Counted from the first letter of the stretch, positions 19,301-29,166 are shown. The stretch is DNA of 64,000 nucleotides from CAVYXK01 sp963708245 (GCA_963708245.1 OY970201.1:1612001-1676000), one strand, 5' to 3'. Program-made: numbers and translations. The notes: a model not told the origin generated them from the letters alone.

Positions 19301-22300
19301 TAAAGCGTCGTGGCGCGCCACAACCCGGGCGATTGCAGTGCCCAACGCGTTAGCATCAAGCGTCCCCTTCAGCCGCAAAGTGACGGACTCGTTGAAGGCA
19401 CAGGACGCGTCGTTTCCCATCTGCGCCGAAAGCCAGATTTCGATCTGACTTTCTGTCAAAGGCGCGGCCTGAACCGCACCAGCCGCCGTTGCTGCCCGAG
19501 GCCCAGGTTCCGTTTCGACAGCGGCCGTGCCGATAATACCGGCGCGCGCCATTTCCTCGAGGCTATCAGCAAACGCAGCCACGATCGTGGCAACGTCACC
19601 TTCGGTGTGCGCCGTTGTCAGGAAGATCGGGAAGCCGTCCTGGATGTGAATTCCGCGGTCGCGCAGATGATAAAACAACAGGCCCGCCAGGGGGTTGTCG
19701 GCATGCAGGCTGAAATAGAGAAAGCTTGAGTAGTGCTCGGCTTTTGCCGCTAACCCGTAACGGCGGAACAAGCTGTTCAACGTCTCGGCCAGACTGGCTG
19801 CGCGACCGGCAACCTGCTCCTGCAGTTCCGGACCGTGCGCCTTTAGGTGCGTCAGCACCGCCCGCACCGCGGCAAGCGTGAGGGGATGTCGAACGAAGGT
19901 ACCGGCAAAGAACGTGACACCCACCTCCGGCACCGAATCGTCGCCATAGTTCCACGCGCCACCGTCGAGCGCGTCCATGAACTTTGCCTTACCGGCAAGA
20001 ATTCCGATCGGCATGCCACCGCCGATGACCTTGCCATAGGTCGCCAGATCCGCCCGGATCCCGGTGACCGCCTGCATGCCGCCAGGATGCACCCGGAAGC
20101 CGGTGACGATTTCGTCCATGACGAACGCCACGCCGGCGGCGGCGGTGATGTCGCGGAGCTCGCGCAAAAATTGGAATGGGCGCAGGTCGGGGTGCCGGCT
20201 CTGCACCGGCTCAACGACAACCGCCGCCAGGTCGTCGACATTGTCCCTGATCCACTGCAGGGAGTCTGGCGTGGCGTAGTCCAGCACAACCACGTTCTCG
20301 ACCGCGGAGTTGGGGATTCCGACAGCGACCGGCACCGAGCGCCGTGTGCCGTCCGAACGTCTTGAACCCCTGACGAGAACTTCGTCGAACTGGCCGTGAT
20401 AGGCGCCGCCGAACAGCACAACCTTGGTGCGCCCGGTGACCGCGCGCGCCACGCGCAGCGCCGCCATGACTGCTTCAGAGCCGGTGTTGCAGAAGGTCAT
20501 CCGCTCGTTGCCGGTCATCTCGGTAAACAGCGCGGCAACTTCGCCAGCGAATTCCGCCTGTGGCCCGGTCGCAAACCCCTTGTCCAATTGCTCTTTCAGC
20601 GCGTCCACCACAAAATCGGCGGTATGTCCGAATGCCGTCGGGCCATAGCCGTTGACGACATCGATGTATTCATTGCCATCGACATCCCAGATCCGCGAAC
20701 CATGGGAACGTACGCAGACGATCGGATAGACGAGTTCCTTCCATTCGAGGCGAAAGCCCGCCGCCGCACGGGGGTCGGCGAGTACCGGGCGATAGGTCGC
20801 CGTGAGCCGCTTCGATCCCGCCGTCTTCGCGGTCAGCCGCGCAGCCAGCTCGTCAATGTGGCGTTTCTGGCCGGGGGTAAGGCCGCTGTCCCCCTGCTTT
20901 TGAATCGAGCGATAGGACTGGAACCGAGACGGGCGCTGCTCTGGCTCCGGTGCTGTCGGTGGCGGCGCAGGAGGCGCTTTCTCGCTCGAGGCGGCGCTCA
21001 AGGTACTGGTTGCCGGCAACCCGATCCGTTGCAGCGTGTCCAGTTGCTGCTGAATCAGATGCGACATCGCCTCGACCTGGGCACGCATGATGTTGGCGAT
21101 GCCGTCCGCTGGCTCGCCGCCCTTGCTTGCGACGCCCGGGGCTGGCGCCATGACCGGCAACTGTGCCGCGGCTGGCGTCGCGGCGGCCGTCGGTGCCCCA
21201 GCGATCGCGGCGGCCGGATTCTGTTCACGAATGAAACGCGCCAGCGCTGCGATCGTGGACAGTTCGCCAAGCAGTTGGCGAAAGGCAATCTTGACCTTCA
21301 GCCGGCTCTGCAACCGCTGAGCCACCTGGCTCAACAGCAACGAGTCGAAACCCATTTCCAGAAACGTTGTGGATGCGGCAGCCGGCGCTATGCTTTCGCC
21401 CGATACGTCCGTAAGGATCTCGACAATCGTATCGCGAACCCCATCGACCAGCTCGGCCGCGGGCTGTTGGCCAGCATTCATGGAAATTCCGTTCATGGAT
21501 AGCTCGTGGGCTGCAGGGTTACTCGCGTCAACGACAGGGGCGATGGCAGGCTCGATATTTACGTCTCTCGTTTCGCATCGGGCGGGTGGTTCGATCCAAT
21601 AGCGCCGGCGTTCGAACGGGTAGGTCGGCAGTGGTACCCGCGCGCGCGGCTCGTCCGCGACTGCCCGCCAGTCGGGACTAATGCCGCTGATCCAGAGCTT
21701 TCCAAGCGCAGCCAGTATGGCCTCATCATCCGCAGGTTGCCCGGTCGCATCCGGCAGCGAACCAACGATGCGCCCAGCGCAGTTGCGCGCCGTCAGCGAA
21801 GCAAGAGTGGCCAACGTATTGCCGGGACCGACCTCCAACAATATCGGGGATGCAGACGCCGTCAGGGTTTTGATCCCTGCTGCAAAACGCACCGGTTCGC
21901 GCGCATGCCGTGCCCAATATACGGGCGACGTTGCCTCCTCTGGCCGGATCAACTCGCCGGTGACGGTAGAGACGTAGGGTATCCGGGGCTCGGCGAGGGT
22001 AATTCGATTCACATGCTCGGCAAACGGCCCGATCATCGGGTCCATCATTGCAGAGTGGAAGGCGTGCGAAGTATGCAACCGCCGGTAAGCGGCTCCGCGC
22101 CGCTCCAGCAAGGCCTCGATCTCCGCAAGCGCCTCAATTGGTCCGGCGACGACGCAATGCGCCGGCCCATTGATCGCTGCGAGTGACACGGTTGGCCCGA
22201 GCAAGGGCGCGATCTCGTCCTCAGGGAGACGCACCGCAATCATGCCGCCGCGCGGCAGCGCTTCCATCAGCCGGCCACGCGCAGCGACAAGGCCGAGCGC

Positions 22301-24244
22301 ATCAGGCAGCGAAAAGACACCAGCGAGACACGCGGCGACGAACTCGCCGACGCTGTGCCCGATGAACGCCTGAGCTTCGATCCCCCAGCTCTTCCACAGC
22401 CGAGCCAGCGCAAACTCCACCGCAAAGATCGCCGGCTGTGCGGTTCCGGTCAGCGCCAGTCGTTCGGCTTTTCCCGCCTCATCAGGTCCATAAAGAGCAT
22501 CGAGCAGGTTCACGCCATGCGATGCCAGGATCTCCGCACAGCGCTCCATCTCGCGGCGAAAAACTAGAAAGCGACGATACAGACCGCCGGCCATATTGGG
22601 GTACTGTGCGCCTTGACCTGGAAACATGAAGACGACCGGAGGTACGTCGCGTGCAGCTTCCCCGCAATGAACGCCGGCGGCATCACGCTCGCACAGCAAT
22701 TGCGCTGCTTCGGCACGGTCCTTGCACACAAAAGCACAACGATGGACAAAATGCCGCCGTCCTTGCTGCAAGGTGAAGGCAATATCGGCGAGCGTATGCT
22801 CCTCATGGGTGCGTACATGCTGGGCCAGTCGCGACCGCATCTCGGCCAGTGCGGATGGCGAGCGCGCCGACAACACGAGTAGCTCATGCTCCGCGGCTGG
22901 CGTCTGCGTGAACAGGGGCGGAGCCTCTTCCAGCACGGCGTGCGCATTGGTGCCGCCGACGCCCAACGAGCTGATACCGGCACGCCGGCCTTCAGCTCCT
23001 GCCGACCACTCGCACGCCTCCGTCGCGACGAAAAACGGACTGCTATCGAATTCAATCTGCGGATTAGGTCGCCGGAAGTGCAGACTGGGAACGAATTGGC
23101 GGTGCCTCAACATCAGCGCCGCCTTGATCAAACCAGTGACACCGGCGGCCGCATCGAGATGGCCGATATTTCCCTTGACCGAGCCGATCGCGCAGTATTG
23201 CCGATCCGATGTCGTCTTGCGAAAGGCCTTGCTGAGGGCAGCGATTTCGATCGGATCCCCGAGCGGCGTCGCGGTGCCGTGGCATTCCACGTAGCCGATG
23301 CTGCGAGCATCGATCCCGGCTTGCGCCAGCGCCTGTTCGATTGCCGCTGCCTGGCCGTCGATGCTGGGGGCCGTGAACCCCACCTTGCCCGCACCGTCAT
23401 TGCTGAGGCCGCAACCGAGAATGACGGCGTAGATATGATCCCGATCGGCAATGGCCTCATCGAGCCGCTTGAGCAGAACAACACCGGCACCGCTGCCGAA
23501 AATCGTGCCACTGGCGGCAGCATCGAAAGGACGGCAGTGGCCGTCGGCCGACACCATCCCCCCTTCCTGATGCAGATAGCCACGCTGCTGCGGAAAGCTG
23601 ATCGATACTCCGCCGGCAAGCGCCATGTCCGACTGGTAGAGAAGCAGGCTCTGACAGGCTTGCGCGACGGCAACGAGCGAGGTCGAGCAGGCGGTCTGGA
23701 CTGTAAAACTCGGACCTTTCAAATCGAGCTTATACGATACCCTGGTCGCCAGGAACTCGCGACCGGCGCCGAGCAAAGTCGCGTAGGTTCCGACCTGAAA
23801 ATTGCTGGTAAATTCCTCGATCACGCGGCGGTCGCGGCAGATATTGTTGAGGAAATACGTGTTCATACTGCAGCCAGCAAACACGCCGATCGCACCCGCA
23901 TAAGCCGCCGGGTCATAGCCAGCATCTTCGAGCGCCTGCCAAGCGCACTCCAGGAAGATCCGCTGCTGCGGATCGGTCAGCTCCGCCTCCTTGGCATGCA
24001 TGCCGAAGAAACCAGCATCGAACTGATCGACGTCGTTCAGGATCGGCCGTGCCTTGACGAAATTCGATGCGCCGCGCACATCGCCATCGAACCAGTCGTC
24101 GAGCTCCTCATCGGCGAAAAAACGGACGCTCTCTACCCCGGCGTAGAGATTACGCCAGAATTCGGCGATACTGTCCGCGCCGGGAAACCGGCCTGCCATC
24201 CCTATAATGGCAATTCGGCCTTCGAGGTCCTGCTGCCCGCTCAC
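16313..24244 (-). CDS. Hybrid PKS/NRPS: KS-AT-ACP-aminotransferase-C-A-PCP
   Basis: A 2643-residue megasynthase. KS about 10-440 (Cys186 in TACSTS, His322 in ECHGTA, His362 in GNIGH). AT about 535-840 (GHSVGE, Ser631; HAFH at 727-730, the malonyl-CoA type). ACP Ser968 (GFDSL). Class III aminotransferase about 1115-1565 with PLP Lys1405 in TYGKVIGGG, as in MycA/McyE lines that turn a beta-keto into a beta-amino thioester. C about 1593-2010 (HHIICDG, His1719). A about 2035-2520 (YTSGSTGQPKG); pocket residues read D, I, L, L, G, M, V, W at positions 235, 236, 239, 299, 301, 322, 330, 331 of the GrsA scheme, glycine-like (tentative). PCP Ser2576. No KR, DH, thioesterase or reductase. GTG start overlaps the upstream A-PCP gene by 4 bp (GTGA). 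Confidence 0.93.
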   Translation of the reverse strand: MSGQQDLEGRIAIIGMAGRFPGADSIAEFWRNLYAGVESVRFFADEELDDWFDGDVRGASNFVKARPILNDVDQFDAGFFGMHAKEAELTDPQQRIFLECAWQALEDAGYDPAAYAGAIGVFAGCSMNTYFLNNICRDRRVIEEFTSNFQVGTYATLLGAGREFLATRVSYKLDLKGPSFTVQTACSTSLVAVAQACQSLLLYQSDMALAGGVSISFPQQRGYLHQEGGMVSADGHCRPFDAAASGTIFGSGAGVVLLKRLDEAIADRDHIYAVILGCGLSNDGAGKVGFTAPSIDGQAAAIEQALAQAGIDARSIGYVECHGTATPLGDPIEIAALSKAFRKTTSDRQYCAIGSVKGNIGHLDAAAGVTGLIKAALMLRHRQFVPSLHFRRPNPQIEFDSSPFFVATEACEWSAGAEGRRAGISSLGVGGTNAHAVLEEAPPLFTQTPAAEHELLVLSARSPSALAEMRSRLAQHVRTHEEHTLADIAFTLQQGRRHFVHRCAFVCKDRAEAAQLLCERDAAGVHCGEAARDVPPVVFMFPGQGAQYPNMAGGLYRRFLVFRREMERCAEILASHGVNLLDALYGPDEAGKAERLALTGTAQPAIFAVEFALARLWKSWGIEAQAFIGHSVGEFVAACLAGVFSLPDALGLVAARGRLMEALPRGGMIAVRLPEDEIAPLLGPTVSLAAINGPAHCVVAGPIEALAEIEALLERRGAAYRRLHTSHAFHSAMMDPMIGPFAEHVNRITLAEPRIPYVSTVTGELIRPEEATSPVYWARHAREPVRFAAGIKTLTASASPILLEVGPGNTLATLASLTARNCAGRIVGSLPDATGQPADDEAILAALGKLWISGISPDWRAVADEPRARVPLPTYPFERRRYWIEPPARCETRDVNIEPAIAPVVDASNPAAHELSMNGISMNAGQQPAAELVDGVRDTIVEILTDVSGESIAPAAASTTFLEMGFDSLLLSQVAQRLQSRLKVKIAFRQLLGELSTIAALARFIREQNPAAAIAGAPTAAATPAAAQLPVMAPAPGVASKGGEPADGIANIMRAQVEAMSHLIQQQLDTLQRIGLPATSTLSAASSEKAPPAPPPTAPEPEQRPSRFQSYRSIQKQGDSGLTPGQKRHIDELAARLTAKTAGSKRLTATYRPVLADPRAAAGFRLEWKELVYPIVCVRSHGSRIWDVDGNEYIDVVNGYGPTAFGHTADFVVDALKEQLDKGFATGPQAEFAGEVAALFTEMTGNERMTFCNTGSEAVMAALRVARAVTGRTKVVLFGGAYHGQFDEVLVRGSRRSDGTRRSVPVAVGIPNSAVENVVVLDYATPDSLQWIRDNVDDLAAVVVEPVQSRHPDLRPFQFLRELRDITAAAGVAFVMDEIVTGFRVHPGGMQAVTGIRADLATYGKVIGGGMPIGILAGKAKFMDALDGGAWNYGDDSVPEVGVTFFAGTFVRHPLTLAAVRAVLTHLKAHGPELQEQVAGRAASLAETLNSLFRRYGLAAKAEHYSSFLYFSLHADNPLAGLLFYHLRDRGIHIQDGFPIFLTTAHTEGDVATIVAAFADSLEEMARAGIIGTAAVETEPGPRAATAAGAVQAAPLTESQIEIWLSAQMGNDASCAFNESVTLRLKGTLDANALGTAIARVVARHDALRVRFAPTGEEMSISEDSAFVYPTTDATEEALAAYIEEDAQTPFDLVAGPLIRAHLFRFSPTSHALVLTAHHIICDGWSMNVIIAEIAEIYAALREGRQPDLPPVLPFSDYACAQARRDPAERAAVESYWVGQFEADVHPIDLPTDRPRPALKTYLGATRCRRINATLYRAVKTAGTRHGCTLFVTLLAAFEALMGRLAGGEALVVGVPTAGQSLVEDKVLVGHCVNFLPIRGGWSAETSLADHLQTVGKQVLDAYEHQDCTLGTIVRKLSLPREANRLPLTEIQFNLERLTDGVHCAGLDIDVEPNAKARVNFDIFWNIIELADSLRIDCDYNTDLFDAETIDRWLECYEVLLEAISRDTTALVTRAAYIPATELHRIVSDLNATAAEYPRDLCVHELIERQAAARPDKTAVRFRGSALSYRELDERANRLAHDLLARIGPSGGRIGVLVDRSPEMIIALLAAWKAGCAYVPLDPAHPIGRLRFILSDADVALVLTDGTRRELPVASRVGVVNLQTDRETIEARPSTVPASALTGEATAYLIYTSGSTGQPKGVEVSHRALVNLLCSVARQPGMIDTDTLLAITTISFDIAALELFLPLSVGGTVALAASQDVADGHRLLACLEATSTTVMQATPASWRMMVEAGFRSRPGLKMLCGGEPLQRDLADRLLEGGGALWNMYGPTETTVWSSCAEVRADDAPITIGRPIANTQLHVLDKYDQPVPIGVPGELHIGGDGVAKGYVGPDDLTAGKFIVDPFGLSPRLYRTGDIARRLANGEIQILGRRDLQVKLRGFRIELGEIEAVLSSRAGVMAAAALLREDIKGKPLLVGYVVEHPEQPRSDEELRSRIADALPDYMIPAVWVRLEKLPISPNGKLDRAALPAPAPSPVETFAPPETPLETTLASIWAEVLKVEFIGRHDELFRLGADSIHLFQIAARANRQGIRLSARQLLDHRTVAGLATALEQASGAKSANGRLRTAISLMQFQRSRQGGTSA

Positions 24245-26229
24245 GGTGCCCCCATTCGGCGCGTTATGCCCTGGGCACGCGCCAGGGCTGCGCTGCGTCG
24301 GCGCGCCCGTTCATCGGTGGCCATCAAGGTCTGCTTCGCCGAGCTGTTGCCGTCGATCTTCGCCGCCACGCCCCTGATTGTGGGATGCTCGAACAGATCC
24401 ATGAGCGAGATCGGGACAGCACAGGCGTCGGAAATCCGTGCGTGGGCTTCGATCAGTTGGAGCGACGTGCCACCCAGATCGAAGAAGTTGTCATCCACGC
24501 CCACCGTATCGCGACCGAGGATACTGCTCCAAATCGTCTGCAACTTTCCTTGCGTGCAGTCGTCTGGCTGCAAAGGACGAGCTCCTGTCGGCATGGCGGG
24601 CGGTGAAAAAAGGCGCGACAACTGAGCCCGATCGACTTTTCCGGTGGGCGAAAGCGGCAGTGCGTCTAGAAGAGCGATCTCGGCCGGTACCATGAAATCC
24701 GGCAACTCCAAACGCAGGAAGGCGCGCAGTTCGGCGACATCGACGGCCTTTCCTTCCCAGGGGGTGACGAAGGCAGCGACGGACCGGCGGCCGGTGCCGT
24801 CGGTGCGGCTGACCACCGCGGCATCGCGGACGGTCGGCGCTCGGCGCAGACATGCCTCGATTTCGTCGAGCTCCACGCGCTTGCCGTTGATCTTCAGTTG
24901 CCGGTCGACCCGCCCCAGGAATTCGAGATTGCCATCCGGCCGCCGCCGGACTCGATCGCCGGTACGGTACAATCGGGCACCCGGTGTCGGATCGAAAGGA
25001 TCCGCAACGAATTTCTCGGCTGTAAGCTCCGGTCGGTTCAGGTATCCGCGTGCGACCCCGGCGCCGCCTGCATAGAGCTCCCCTTCCTCACCGTCCGGGA
25101 CCGGCTGCATCGCCTCGTCGAGCACATGCACGACCGTCCCGCGGATGGCAGAACCGATCGGGATCGATCCATTGCAGGGGCGATCGCGCGGGATCGTGTA
25201 GCAGCACGTGAAGGTGGTGTTCTCTGTCGGGCCGTACCCGTTGACGATGCGACAGGAGGGCAGCGCTTCCAGCGCCTTCGCAACATGCGACGGCGACAGG
25301 ACATCACCTCCCGCAAGGAGTTGCCGCAAGGGCTTCAGCGCGTCGAGACGCCGTTCGACCATCAGATTGAACAGTCCCGCTGTCAGCCACAGTGTCGTTA
25401 CCTCGTGAACCCCGATCGCTTCAGCGATATCGTCGAGCGACGGGTGTGATGCTGGCATCACCGCCAAGCGGCCACCGTTCAACAGTGCGCCCCAGATCTC
25501 GAACGTCGAGGCATCGAACGACAACGGTGCCAGGTGAAGAATGACCTCCGCCGGTTCGAGTGTGGCAAAGTCGCAGTCGGAGACGAGCCGCATGACCCCG
25601 CGATGCGGGATCATGACGCCTTTCGGCCGCCCGGTCGATCCGGAGGTGTACATGAGATAGGCGAGGTCCTCTGCCCCGATCGGTGGCTCGAGCGCTGTAA
25701 GGTCGACTTGCTGAACACCGGTTCCGGGCTCCGTCTCGCCGGGCTCGCGTGAGAAACAATCGGCAGTGAGATAGATTGCCTGTCCGGTCCAGATCGGCGG
25801 AATTCCCGTGGAGTCGGAGAAGCTGTGCTGGACTAGCGTAAGTTTCGGTCTGCTATCATCATAGATATAGCGCAACCACTCCGGCGGGTACGACAGATCC
25901 AGTGGCAGATAAGCGGCCCCTGCCTTGACGACGCCCAGAATGCCGGCAATTGCCTCGACGGAGCGCTGCGCAACCAGCGCGACGATCTCTCCTTTGCCAA
26001 CGCCGGCTTCACGCAGGCGCAGGGCAATGCGTGTGCTCGCCTCGTCCAGCTCCCGGTAGGTGATCTGCCGCCGTCCGCACACCAGGGCAGTGCAGTCGCC
26101 ATACGCAATGACGCTACGATCAAACAGGGTGCAGATCGATGTGTGCAGGAGCGTCACGTGCGCCACACGTGCGACCAAATCTGCGCGGCTGAAGCGCATA
26201 CCGAGGCGATCGTTCCGCGAGGTGAGCAA
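24241..26229 (-). CDS. NRPS starter module: adenylation-PCP
   Basis: A 662-residue A-PCP didomain with no condensation domain, so a chain-starting module. A domain: YTSGSTGRPKGV (A3), LSFDASTFEIW (A4), NGYGPTENTTF (A5), YRTGDRVRRR (A7). Pocket residues read D, A, F, L, G, G, T, F at GrsA positions 235, 236, 239, 299, 301, 322, 330, 331, close to the known valine code; this is a reading by eye. PCP phosphopantetheine Ser589 in DLGGTS. The frame begins with TTG at 26229; the ATG at 26199 is an alternative. The stop overlaps the GTG of the megasynthase, so the two are translationally coupled. No phosphopantetheinyl transferase is in the window. Confidence 0.9.
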   Translation of the reverse strand: MLTSRNDRLGMRFSRADLVARVAHVTLLHTSICTLFDRSVIAYGDCTALVCGRRQITYRELDEASTRIALRLREAGVGKGEIVALVAQRSVEAIAGILGVVKAGAAYLPLDLSYPPEWLRYIYDDSRPKLTLVQHSFSDSTGIPPIWTGQAIYLTADCFSREPGETEPGTGVQQVDLTALEPPIGAEDLAYLMYTSGSTGRPKGVMIPHRGVMRLVSDCDFATLEPAEVILHLAPLSFDASTFEIWGALLNGGRLAVMPASHPSLDDIAEAIGVHEVTTLWLTAGLFNLMVERRLDALKPLRQLLAGGDVLSPSHVAKALEALPSCRIVNGYGPTENTTFTCCYTIPRDRPCNGSIPIGSAIRGTVVHVLDEAMQPVPDGEEGELYAGGAGVARGYLNRPELTAEKFVADPFDPTPGARLYRTGDRVRRRPDGNLEFLGRVDRQLKINGKRVELDEIEACLRRAPTVRDAAVVSRTDGTGRRSVAAFVTPWEGKAVDVAELRAFLRLELPDFMVPAEIALLDALPLSPTGKVDRAQLSRLFSPPAMPTGARPLQPDDCTQGKLQTIWSSILGRDTVGVDDNFFDLGGTSLQLIEAHARISDACAVPISLMDLFEHPTIRGVAAKIDGNSSAKQTLMATDERARRRSAALARAQGITRRMGAP

Positions 26230-26898
26230 TTCATCATGGTTTGATTCGGACGGCCATTATTCAGCCCACGCGATCGCGCGTTGCCCTGTCCCAACCTTGC
26301 GAACCTGGCGAGGCGATCCAGCGAACTGGCACTGTCGGCGATCCTACGTCGTATCGATATCGGAGCACTTTTGTTAGCAAACACCAACTACCGCACCTGT
26401 GCCGTCTGTGACAAGTCTATTTTCGAGTGAAGAGTCGATGCAGATGATCTCCGGGCCTCAACCGGAGGAATATGTTATCACAATTTATGCTACTGTAGGT
26501 AGGCACGTTCGATTGCGCCAGTCCATCCGGCGCTTTCGACACTCGCCTTAATTTGCGCGTAGCGAGGTTAGCCGGTTGACGGGGCTGTCCAAACACAACC
26601 AATCAGCGCACTGCTGCTCCCAACAGCCATTGCTGCAGGCGGTTCCCAATGAATACTACCGCGGACTGACACCCTACCGGAACCGGCGATCACGAGCGGG
26701 ATCGCCGGCACAAAACGGTCAGATTCTGCGAGAGTCTCCGCCGACGAGAAGTTCCGAACATTTTACTGCTTGCTTGTAATCGTCCCTTTCGTTAAAAAAG
26801 TATCACCAACCGGGCTCCCCCAGACACGCGGCAAATGCCACCGTATGGGAGGACGCCGGTGCCGAGCCATGTCTCTGCCGCCGCGCGAGGGAGTGTAG
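26230..26898. other. Divergent intergenic region
   Basis: About 670 bases between the divergent NRPS operon and the Wzc-like gene. No coding frame with motifs is visible. It is less GC-rich than its neighbours around 26360-26480 and 26720-26810 and should contain both promoters. No binding site is recognised. Confidence 0.5.
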
Positions 26899-29166
26899 GT
26901 GTTGCCGTCTGGAAGCTTGCTGCCCTCGCTAAACGTTCCGGCTCTACCGCCTGAGGAGCTTTCGGCATCGGCTCCCATTGATCTCCGCGCCTTGATCGGG
27001 TCCTTGCTGCGTCGGTGGAAGCGGATCATCGCTGTCCCACTGCTGTTGCTGCTTGCGGTCTTCGGTGGGCTGCGACTGGTTCCGCCGGTCTATCAGTCGA
27101 GCGTTCAGATCCTCATCTTCAACCCGCAACAGCCGGGTAGGGCCGCGATCGGACAAGAGTCGCTCTCGGCGCAGGATTTCGATACGGTCGCCATCAATAC
27201 CGAAATAGCAATCATCAAATCGGCCGCGCTGATGCAGCGCGTGGCCAGGGATCTCAAGCTCGACGAGTACCCGGAATTCCAGGCGCAAACCCGTCTAGCA
27301 CGTTTGCTCGACCAGCTTGGCCTGTCGCGCAACCGCTGGATCGCCACGCACCTCGCGGCGTTATTCGCTGATCAGCCAGGCACGCATAGCGAGCGCACCG
27401 CCGATCCGGCTGCCGCCGCCGAAAAGCGGATCGCCACCGCGGCCGCCATTCTGAGCAACCATATCCGCATCGAGCAGGTGCAACTCGCCTATGTGCTGGT
27501 CGTATCCGCCTCATCGCGCAGCCCGCAACTGGCGCAGCGGCTGGCGGCACAAATCGCCGACGACTATCTCACCGGCCAGCGCGAGGCTTGGCAGAAGGCG
27601 CTCGACCAACTGGCACTCTGGCTGAAAGCCAAACTTACCGAGCTCAAGACCCGCATCGTGGAGACCGACACCGAAATCGAGAAGTTAAAAGCTGCGACCG
27701 GCATCACCGACACCAGCAAGGGCACCGTCAACCAGCAGCAGATCGCAGATCTCAATACACAATTGATAGCAGTCCGTGCGGACGTGGCCGAGAAGCGCGC
27801 CCAGCTCGAGCAGGCGCGTCAGCTCGCCGCCGACAACGGCGCCTTGGTCGATATCCCGGAGGCAGTGACCTCGCCGCTGATTAGCCAGCTTCGCTTGCAG
27901 AAGTCGATGCTGACCCAGATGGAGCTACAGCTTCGCGCCAGGTTGGGCGACCGCCATGCCGAGGTTCTTGCCGTTGCCGCGCAACTCGCGGGCGTCAACA
28001 AAGCAATCCACGACGAGGAGGCGCATATACTCGCCGACCTGCAGAACAGCTACGACATTGCCGTCCGCCGTGAGCAATCGGTGGAGGCCAGCCTGCAACG
28101 CCTGGCCTCAGCCCCGAGCAACGCCGATGCCTTTGCCAAGCTCCAGCAGTTGCAGCGGAACGCCGACGCGGACGGCAAGCTCTACGACACTTATATCTCA
28201 CAATATAACGATATCGTAACTCGTCAGTCGCTAGAGAACATGAGCGAGCGCATCATCTCGCCGGCGACGGTGCCGACCGCGCCGGTCTTCCCCCGTCCCA
28301 GCCTCTTCTATCTGGGGGCTGGAGGCATGGGCATCGCTCTCGGCGTGCTGTTGGCATACGTCGCCGAGTATCTCCAGCAAGGTGTCAGGATGGGGGCCGA
28401 GGCAGAGCAGATGTTCGGCTACCCGGTGGTCGGCAACGTCCCGTTTCTGCCCCGGCGGCGTTCGTGGCGAGCGGGTCGGCGCGCTGGTGCCCGCGGCTTG
28501 GTCGAGGCCGCACTCCGCACCCCGCTGTCACCGCTCAACGAAGCGGTGCGCGGGATCCGTATCGGGTTGCACTTGTCAAATCGGGAGCACGACCCGAAAG
28601 TCATCCTCGTCACCTCGTCCTTGCCGGGCGAAGGCAAGTCAACGCTCGCCGCCCTGTTGGCCACGTCGAGCGCCGGTGCCGGCCAGCGTACGATCCTGCT
28701 CGACGGCGACGTGCGCGGTCGGAGTATTTCGCGCGATTTCGCCCCGCAGCGCTCCGGCCTGACGGACCTGTTGTCCGGTACCGCCAGCCTGGCCTCGGTC
28801 ACCGTCCACGACCCGGATACCGGTTGCGACGTGATCGCGGCGGGATCGCGGATGCGAAACCCCGGGGATCTGCTGGCCTCCCGCCGGATGGCCGAGATCA
28901 TCGCGCGTCTGCGCGAAAGCTATGACTACGTCGTTGTGGATACACCGCCGCTTTTGTCTGTTATCGATGCGCTTGCTCTCGCCGGCATGGCCGACAAAAT
29001 TCTGGTGACCATCGACGGCAGCTTTGGCCATCACGACAGCATCACGGAGGCATTCAGACTGCTCCGGCCGGAAGCTCGTCGCGTCGCCGGGATCGTGTTC
29101 AACAAAGTGGCGCCAGAGCAGTTGCGCCGTTATGGCTATGTGGCCGTATATCCCTACGATCTATGA
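26899..29166 (+). CDS. Wzc/GumC-like polysaccharide co-polymerase with BY-kinase domain
   Basis: A 755-residue inner-membrane protein controlling exopolysaccharide chain length and export. Residues about 40-62 form the first membrane helix, followed by the Wzz domain, a long coiled-coil periplasmic region (about 220-440) and a second helix near 473-495. The cytoplasmic ATPase domain has Walker A SSLPGEGKST (about 573-582), an A' motif ILLDGDVR and Walker B YDYVVVDTPPLL. The C-terminus ends RYGYVAVYPYDL, a short tyrosine cluster that may be autophosphorylated. GTG start with a GGGAG site. It is convergent with the Wza-like gene. Confidence 0.92.
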   Translation: MLPSGSLLPSLNVPALPPEELSASAPIDLRALIGSLLRRWKRIIAVPLLLLLAVFGGLRLVPPVYQSSVQILIFNPQQPGRAAIGQESLSAQDFDTVAINTEIAIIKSAALMQRVARDLKLDEYPEFQAQTRLARLLDQLGLSRNRWIATHLAALFADQPGTHSERTADPAAAAEKRIATAAAILSNHIRIEQVQLAYVLVVSASSRSPQLAQRLAAQIADDYLTGQREAWQKALDQLALWLKAKLTELKTRIVETDTEIEKLKAATGITDTSKGTVNQQQIADLNTQLIAVRADVAEKRAQLEQARQLAADNGALVDIPEAVTSPLISQLRLQKSMLTQMELQLRARLGDRHAEVLAVAAQLAGVNKAIHDEEAHILADLQNSYDIAVRREQSVEASLQRLASAPSNADAFAKLQQLQRNADADGKLYDTYISQYNDIVTRQSLENMSERIISPATVPTAPVFPRPSLFYLGAGGMGIALGVLLAYVAEYLQQGVRMGAEAEQMFGYPVVGNVPFLPRRRSWRAGRRAGARGLVEAALRTPLSPLNEAVRGIRIGLHLSNREHDPKVILVTSSLPGEGKSTLAALLATSSAGAGQRTILLDGDVRGRSISRDFAPQRSGLTDLLSGTASLASVTVHDPDTGCDVIAAGSRMRNPGDLLASRRMAEIIARLRESYDYVVVDTPPLLSVIDALALAGMADKILVTIDGSFGHHDSITEAFRLLRPEARRVAGIVFNKVAPEQLRRYGYVAVYPYDL

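Noticed and set aside
16313..24244. Ketoreductase, dehydratase or thioesterase domain in the megasynthase
   Set aside because: The AT-ACP linker (about 840-920) is too short for KR/DH and no GxGxxG reductase or GxSxG thioesterase motif follows the PCP.
22886..24625. A 579-codon plus-strand frame opposite the PKS
   Set aside because: No domains and biased composition; it spans the KS region and the junction of two coupled genes.
24241..26229. A firm valine assignment for the starter A domain
   Set aside because: Pocket residues were picked by eye and position 278 could not be aligned with certainty, so it is only described as valine-like.
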